Positions 59,856 through 64,000 of a stretch of DNA of 64,000 bases are shown here, one piece after another (position 1 is the stretch's first letter; the number at the start of each line of letters is the position of its first letter). The DNA is from Bacillus dicomae (GTDB taxonomy: Bacteria > Bacillota > Bacilli > Bacillales > Bacillaceae_G): assembly GCF_006494425.1 (NCBI RefSeq), contig NZ_VHIV01000001.1, forward strand, positions 868,001 through 932,000. Direction: 5' to 3'. Below the pieces are notes generated by a model. It did not search any database, was not told the DNA's origin, and saw only the letters and a program-made list of their open reading frames with translations. The translations under genes were made by a program, and so were the position numbers.

Positions 59856-60929
59856 TTAAGAACTAGTAACAAGTAAAGCATGCGGATGCTGCGTTTTATA
59901 CTCATCTTTCCACGGGATGTTTAGTTGTTCCCACGATTCGCCACTAGTAGTGGATTGAAATACGCCGTTGTTATTTAAAGTGTAAAATGTATGTGGTTCT
60001 GCTTCGTTTGTCGCAAACATCGAAATGACTGTACCGATTGCAGATGGTAGTCCTTGCTGTACTTGCTGGAACGGAGTGTCTTTCGTTTTTCGATAAATAT
60101 AAGATTCATAAGGAATACGGTGATGAGCAAGATCGGCACTTGGCGCAGCAGAAACGAGAATCGTATCGCAATCAGCTGGATCGATAGCCATGCTGTATAA
60201 GTAATGATGCTCAAGTCCGTCACTACATGAAATCCAGCTGTTTCCACTGTTATAACTTTCAAGATATGCGCGATCAGGTCCGCCCATAAATCCGTCACCA
60301 CATGATGCATAAAGGCGATTTGGGGCTTCAGGATGCATAAGTAATTGATGAGCATCGATAGGAGCACCGAATTTTTTATCAATCCATGTATGCCCTTTAT
60401 CGTTACTTTGAATAACAGCACCAGCTTCAATTGAAACATGGATTGTATTTGGATTCTGTGGATCCACTGTAATCCAGCGTACGTGATGAGTGAAAGGTCT
60501 AGGCGGGAAGGCCCACGTATAAGAAGATAATAATGATTTCATATTTTTTAGTTCCGTCCACGTTTCGCCACCATTTTCTGAGCGAAATAAAGCGCTCGGT
60601 TCTGTGCCGACATAAACGACGCCATATCCGTTAACTTGTTCATTAGGGCTTATCGTAATAGAAGTGATCGAAGAATGTAAAATACCATCTTCTTTTGGAA
60701 AATCAAAGTAACGATAAGAATCTCCAATGGGTCTCCATGAATCTCCGCTATCGTCACTTAACCAGAGACCTCGTCCAAATGTTCCGCAATATACACGGTT
60801 TTGTTGGAATGGATCAACGGCGATACAGGTAGGTTGCATATTTTGTAAGTGATACGTTGCTTCATAGTTACCATATTGTTCTTTCACTACAACAAGTTCA
60901 CGTTCCATACAGAGAAATAAACGTTTCAT
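59856..60929 (-). CDS. BNR/sialidase-type beta-propeller protein
   Basis: A 357-residue protein built from repeats with the Asp-box S-x-D-x-G-x-T-W. Examples are WLSDDSGDSW, FRSENGGETW, QSNDKGHTW, YNSGNSW and QSTTSGESW. This is the pattern of sialidase-like and photosystem-stability-like propellers. No signal peptide, so it is probably cytosolic. ATG 60929 has AAGGAGG eight bases upstream; the longer frame has none. No catalytic sialidase residues are evident. Role unknown. Confidence 0.85.
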   Translation of the reverse strand: MKRLFLCMERELVVVKEQYGNYEATYHLQNMQPTCIAVDPFQQNRVYCGTFGRGLWLSDDSGDSWRPIGDSYRYFDFPKEDGILHSSITSITISPNEQVNGYGVVYVGTEPSALFRSENGGETWTELKNMKSLLSSYTWAFPPRPFTHHVRWITVDPQNPNTIHVSIEAGAVIQSNDKGHTWIDKKFGAPIDAHQLLMHPEAPNRLYASCGDGFMGGPDRAYLESYNSGNSWISCSDGLEHHYLYSMAIDPADCDTILVSAAPSADLAHHRIPYESYIYRKTKDTPFQQVQQGLPSAIGTVISMFATNEAEPHTFYTLNNNGVFQSTTSGESWEQLNIPWKDEYKTQHPHALLVTSS

Positions 60930-61118
60930 TTTCGTAACCTCCTTAAAAAATCTTTCATTAGTAAACAATATGAAGCTGAAAAAGAAGTAGTCTTATTTTT
61001 TGTTGAGAAAAAGGACTTGTTTGAAATGTAGCGAAGTGTGTATACAGAGGAAGTGGGATAAAGACGGGGAGTTTGTTTCATACTAACATACAGATATGGC
61101 ACTTAAAGGAGTATAAGT

Positions 61119-62018
61119 ATGGGACATTCACATGATCATGGTCATTCTAATAATAAAAAGGCGCTACTAATTGCTTTTGTATTAACGACAAGTTTTATGA
61201 TTGCTGAAGTTATTGGGGGATTTGTAACAAATAGCTTAGCACTACTATCTGACGCGGGGCATATGCTAAGTGATGCGGTATCTTTAGCTTTAAGTTTACT
61301 TGCGTTTAAGCTCGGAGAAAAAACAGCAACAACTGCGAAAACATATGGGTATAAGCGGATTGAAATGTTAGCGGCATTATGTAACGGTGTCGTTCTTATT
61401 GTCATTTCAGTATACATTTTTATTGAAGCAATTCGCCGTTTTAAAGAGCCAGTTGAGATTGCTAGTAATGGGATGCTCATTATTGCTGTACTTGGTCTAC
61501 TTATTAATATTTTATCAGCTTGGATATTAATGAGAGGCGGAGATGTGAAGGGTAATTTAAATTTAAGAAGTGCTTTCTTACACGTATTAGGCGATCTATT
61601 AGGATCAGTCGGAGCGATTATTGCTGCGTTACTTATTAAATTTTTCGGATGGATTGCTGCAGATGCGATTGCTAGTATTCTTGTGTCTATTTTAGTCATT
61701 ATTAGTGGATGGCGTGTAACACGTGATACGGTTCATATATTAATGGAAGGTGCACCACAGCACATAAATGTTGAAGAGGTAAAAAGTACATTATTAAAGA
61801 TTCCGGTTGTAAAAGAAGTTCATGATTTGCACATATGGTCTGTCACATCGGATTTTCAAGTATTAACTTGCCACTTGATTATTAAAGATAATGAAACGCA
61901 AAATGTATTAAAAGAGGCTACTAATGTATTAAAGGAGAAGTTTCATGTAGAACATGTCACCATTCAAGTAGAAATAGATGGTGAATTTCATCATAGTGAG
62001 ACAACTTGCAAAGTATGA
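61119..62018 (+). CDS. Cation diffusion facilitator (CzcD-like) metal exporter
   Basis: A 299-residue exporter of Zn(II), Cd(II) or similar ions. It has the His-rich start (GHSHDHGHSNN), six membrane segments with SLALLSDAGHMLSDAVSLAL and AFLHVLGDLLGSVGA (metal site A residues), and a cytoplasmic C-terminal domain (HDLHIWSVTSDFQVLTCHLI). AAAGGAG lies upstream. A metal-responsive operator was not recognised. Confidence 0.95.
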   Translation: MGHSHDHGHSNNKKALLIAFVLTTSFMIAEVIGGFVTNSLALLSDAGHMLSDAVSLALSLLAFKLGEKTATTAKTYGYKRIEMLAALCNGVVLIVISVYIFIEAIRRFKEPVEIASNGMLIIAVLGLLINILSAWILMRGGDVKGNLNLRSAFLHVLGDLLGSVGAIIAALLIKFFGWIAADAIASILVSILVIISGWRVTRDTVHILMEGAPQHINVEEVKSTLLKIPVVKEVHDLHIWSVTSDFQVLTCHLIIKDNETQNVLKEATNVLKEKFHVEHVTIQVEIDGEFHHSETTCKV

Positions 62019-62167
62019 AAGAAAAAGGATAAGAAAAAGTGTCATAACATTTTTCGCAAGGCATACATATATATAATGTGGCCACAAATACTTTGTAAGG
62101 TAAATATTTCATGAAATTACTTTACTTATAAAGAGTCATCTTTTATAAAAAAGTGGTAATTAATAAA

Positions 62168-62187
62168 GATTATCATTTTCAATTATC
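62168..62187. promoter_or_regulatory. Candidate Fur box
   Basis: GATTATCATTTTCAATTATC resembles the Fur operator (GATAATGATAATCATTATC type). It lies 24 bases before a gene of the Fur-regulated Fbp family. Confidence 0.55.
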
Positions 62188-62210
62188 GTAGAAAGGAGTT
62201 TTTTTAAAAG

Positions 62211-62381
62211 ATGAGTAGTCAACTCCGTTTTGCTGTTGAAAATCGTAAGAGGCATTTAATTGATGAGTTAATTGGAGCAGGTGTGTTTAAAATTCGCGAC
62301 CGACAATTATACGAGCTGTCTTTAGAGGAATTGGAAAAAGAATACGAAGATATGGAAGATTATGCAGATATTCAGGCATAG
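62211..62381 (+). CDS. Fur-regulated Fbp-family small protein
   Basis: A 56-residue protein: LRFAVENRKRHLIDELIGAG then KIRDRQLYELSLEELEKEYE, the pattern of the FbpA (Fur-regulated basic protein A) family. In B. subtilis, Fbp proteins support the iron-sparing response with the small RNA FsrA. The ATG follows AAAGGAG. A candidate Fur box is directly upstream. The C-terminus is acidic here, unlike the name suggests. Confidence 0.8.
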   Translation: MSSQLRFAVENRKRHLIDELIGAGVFKIRDRQLYELSLEELEKEYEDMEDYADIQA

Positions 62382-62395
62382 CTATATAGATTAGT

Positions 62396-62440
62396 AAAAA
62401 GAAAGCTGGTTACGATTTTGTGTAGCCAGCTCTCTTTTTA
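62396..62440. terminator. Bidirectional terminator
   Basis: AAAAAGA, AGCTGG and TAC pair with GTA, CCAGCT and TCTTTTT (small mismatches) around GATTTTGT, between convergent genes. Confidence 0.8.
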
Positions 62441-63109
62441 TTTTGTAGAAATTATTTTTTGTATTTCTTTCATTGGACGGAGCCAGTTTTGAGTCATCAT
62501 TTGTTCCATTTGTTTTTCATCCTGCTTCTGCAGTGCTTGAATGATAGAGTGATGTTCTTCAATAGATTGACTTGCTGGAACAAAGTTTTGGAAAAATAAA
62601 TATTCAAGGCGTAAAACGTGAAGTTGCATATTTTCTAGAAATGGTTCGATATATTGATTTTTAGCAATAGAAGAAATTGCATTGTGAAATTGTATATCTA
62701 ATTCTAAAGCTTGTTTTGCGTTTTTTTTCTCTATAGAGTACTGAAAATCATTATTTATTTCAGAAAGTAGTTTCAAATCAGCTTCTGTAGTGTGTTGAAG
62801 TGCTTGCTTACCTATAATAGAGTGAAGACCAGCCATCGTTTCATAAATAATAGGTATATCGTCTAACTTAATAGGAGCAATTTTTGTTTTTTGCCCAGGT
62901 ACCATTTCCACTAATCCAGAAAGTTCTAATATTTGCAGTGCTTCTCTTACAGGTGTTCTACTTACTCCTAGTGCTTCAGCCAATTCCCCATCATTAATTT
63001 TTTCGTCAGGCTGCAGTACACCTTCAATAATCCAATCTTGTAGTTGATTTAAAACGAGTGATTTTGCCGAAACTCTTCCTTGTTTTTTATAATTTTGAGG
63101 GATAGGCAT
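62438..63109 (-). CDS. GntR-family regulator (FCD domain)
   Basis: A 223-residue regulator. The winged helix is at about 15-75 (GELAEALGVSRTPVREALQI), followed by an all-helical FCD effector domain with ELDIQFHNAISSIAKNQYIE, where His residues usually bind a metal. The chosen ATG has AAAGGA about eleven bases upstream, and longer starts overlap the exporter gene. It lies 16 bases behind the DMT exporter and probably controls it. Confidence 0.9.
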   Translation of the reverse strand: MPIPQNYKKQGRVSAKSLVLNQLQDWIIEGVLQPDEKINDGELAEALGVSRTPVREALQILELSGLVEMVPGQKTKIAPIKLDDIPIIYETMAGLHSIIGKQALQHTTEADLKLLSEINNDFQYSIEKKNAKQALELDIQFHNAISSIAKNQYIEPFLENMQLHVLRLEYLFFQNFVPASQSIEEHHSIIQALQKQDEKQMEQMMTQNWLRPMKEIQKIISTK

Positions 63110-63125
63110 AGTGAATTCAATCCTT

Positions 63126-64000
63126 TCATTGTATATTTTCCTTTTTCTCATGAACAAGCTTTAATTCTGGCTTCCCTTCATCTGGTTTTTGACTTAAGAT
63201 GAGCACCATTACAATGACACAAAAAGCCCCTAATAACTGAAAAGATTGAAATGGTACATGTAATATAAGTACAGAAGAAATAATAGCTGCGAGTGGTTCA
63301 GTACAACCGAATAATGTCGTTTCTTTCGGAGTCAAGTATCGTATGCTGTCTAAGTATAGATAAAATGCGATGAGTGTCCCGAAAATGACGACAAATGTGA
63401 TGAGCGGAAGGGTACTTAGTTTTACATATTTCATAGTTGATAATAAAATGAATTCTTTCGTAGTAATAAAGTGTACAATCGTTACACCAATACCCCCAAT
63501 AATCATGCCCCATCCAACGATAACAGAGGAAGACCATCTTTCTAGTAATCCCTTTGAATATAAACTATAAAAAGCGAGAGATAATCCAGATAAAATCCCC
63601 CAAATAATAGCTGGTGTAGAAACAGCCAAGTTATGAACAGAACCGTTTGTTAGTAAGAGAAAAGTGCCTACTAATGAAAGGGCAATTGAAATGAAATCAA
63701 TTTTTGATGGACGAACGTTCCATTTGAAAAGTAAGTATACAGTGATGAATATAGGAGCTAAATATTGTAATAATGTTGCGACGGCAGCATTTCCTTCTTT
63801 AATAGAAGCGAAGTATGTGTACTGTACAGCAAGCATACCGAATAGGCCAAACAATATCATTTTAGTAGCATCAGATCTTTGTTTCCATATGCCGAATATT
63901 TCTTTTTTGTTCGTTCCGAATGATGAAATAATGAGTAAGATAACGCCGGATATAAGTAATCGGATTGTAACTAACCATTCAGTAGAAACATTTTCATATT
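63126..64000 (-). CDS. DMT/EamA-family exporter (5' end outside window)
   Basis: The reading frame continues to the right edge; the visible part lacks about the first membrane helix. It begins ENVSTEWLVTIRLLISG and continues through KMILFGLFGMLAVQYTYFAS and AAVATLLQYLAPIFITVYLL. There are about nine visible helices and the C-terminal EamA repeat (LTPKETTLFGCTEPLAAIIS). Such proteins export amino acids or small metabolites. The basic tail follows helix 10. It is cotranscribed with the GntR gene. Confidence 0.92.
   Translation of the reverse strand, partial: YENVSTEWLVTIRLLISGVILLIISSFGTNKKEIFGIWKQRSDATKMILFGLFGMLAVQYTYFASIKEGNAAVATLLQYLAPIFITVYLLFKWNVRPSKIDFISIALSLVGTFLLLTNGSVHNLAVSTPAIIWGILSGLSLAFYSLYSKGLLERWSSSVIVGWGMIIGGIGVTIVHFITTKEFILLSTMKYVKLSTLPLITFVVIFGTLIAFYLYLDSIRYLTPKETTLFGCTEPLAAIISSVLILHVPFQSFQLLGAFCVIVMVLILSQKPDEGKPELKLVHEKKENIQ

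Noticed and set aside
63126-63860. DMT exporter as a short or truncated gene starting at 63860
   Set aside because: The same frame continues with membrane-helix sequence to the window edge, so it is only cut by the window.
1-64000. CRISPR arrays, prophage, insertion sequences, rRNA or tRNA genes
   Set aside because: No regularly spaced short repeats, transposase or integrase genes, phage structural genes, or rRNA/tRNA sequence were seen.

Overview
The window looks like a chromosomal segment of a Bacillus cereus group organism (B. cereus, B. thuringiensis or a close relative). Base composition is AT-rich. The flagellar gene order matches that group: one cluster with mogR in the middle, flagellin genes on the opposite strand, and no sigD, flgM, fliL or flhG in the cluster. 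An H-type small acid-soluble spore protein gene marks a spore former. fliF, fliM and cheV are all full length.

Bases 1-34640 are the motility cluster. It opens with a gene cut by the window edge and an unrecognised tail-anchored protein. cheR and a small nucleotide-fold-like protein follow on the minus strand. The late axial operon then reads yaaR-like, flgN-like, flgK, flgL, fliD, fliS, fliT-like. Next is the early basal-body operon: flgB, flgC, fliE, fliF, fliG, fliH, fliI, then fliJ-like, fliK, flgD, flgE, an unknown protein, a stand-alone FliG-C-like protein and cheV. After a long non-coding stretch come mogR (+) and two flagellin genes (-). A lytic transglycosylase then heads the export and switch operon: a short SpoA protein, fliM, fliN, fliO, fliP, fliQ, fliR, flhB, flhA, flhF, flgG.

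The most unusual signal is a GC-richer repeat of about 80-160 bases found only in gaps inside this cluster. There are four good copies (after flgK, before the FliG-like gene, and two in tandem after cheV), one half copy in the leader of the short flagellin, and one collapsed copy that became a terminator. Every copy is oriented like its neighbouring genes, and arm changes in several copies keep base pairing, so it behaves like a transcribed structured RNA. A second oddity is that cheR and flgG both have a perfect hairpin between Shine-Dalgarno and start codon, with the same 32-base distance.

Bases 34641-64000 hold ordinary accessory and housekeeping genes. They include an AlaX/TrmB/AzlC/AzlD operon, small membrane proteins, an alpha/beta hydrolase, an ABM protein and sspH. 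A helix-turn-helix/TPR regulator diverges from an MFS exporter around a long palindromic operator. A LysR regulator diverges from an ABC-uptake operon that also carries a beta-CASP-like metallo-hydrolase and a secreted CYTH-like protein. Further on are YfmQ-like and DUF4083-like proteins, a cupin, a serine beta-lactamase-like protein, a histidine phosphatase, MarR and DUF3147 genes, a PP2C-like protein and asparagine synthetase. The window ends with a sigma factor and its DUF4179 partner, a BNR-repeat protein, a CDF metal exporter, a Fur-linked Fbp peptide, a GntR regulator and a DMT exporter cut by the right edge.
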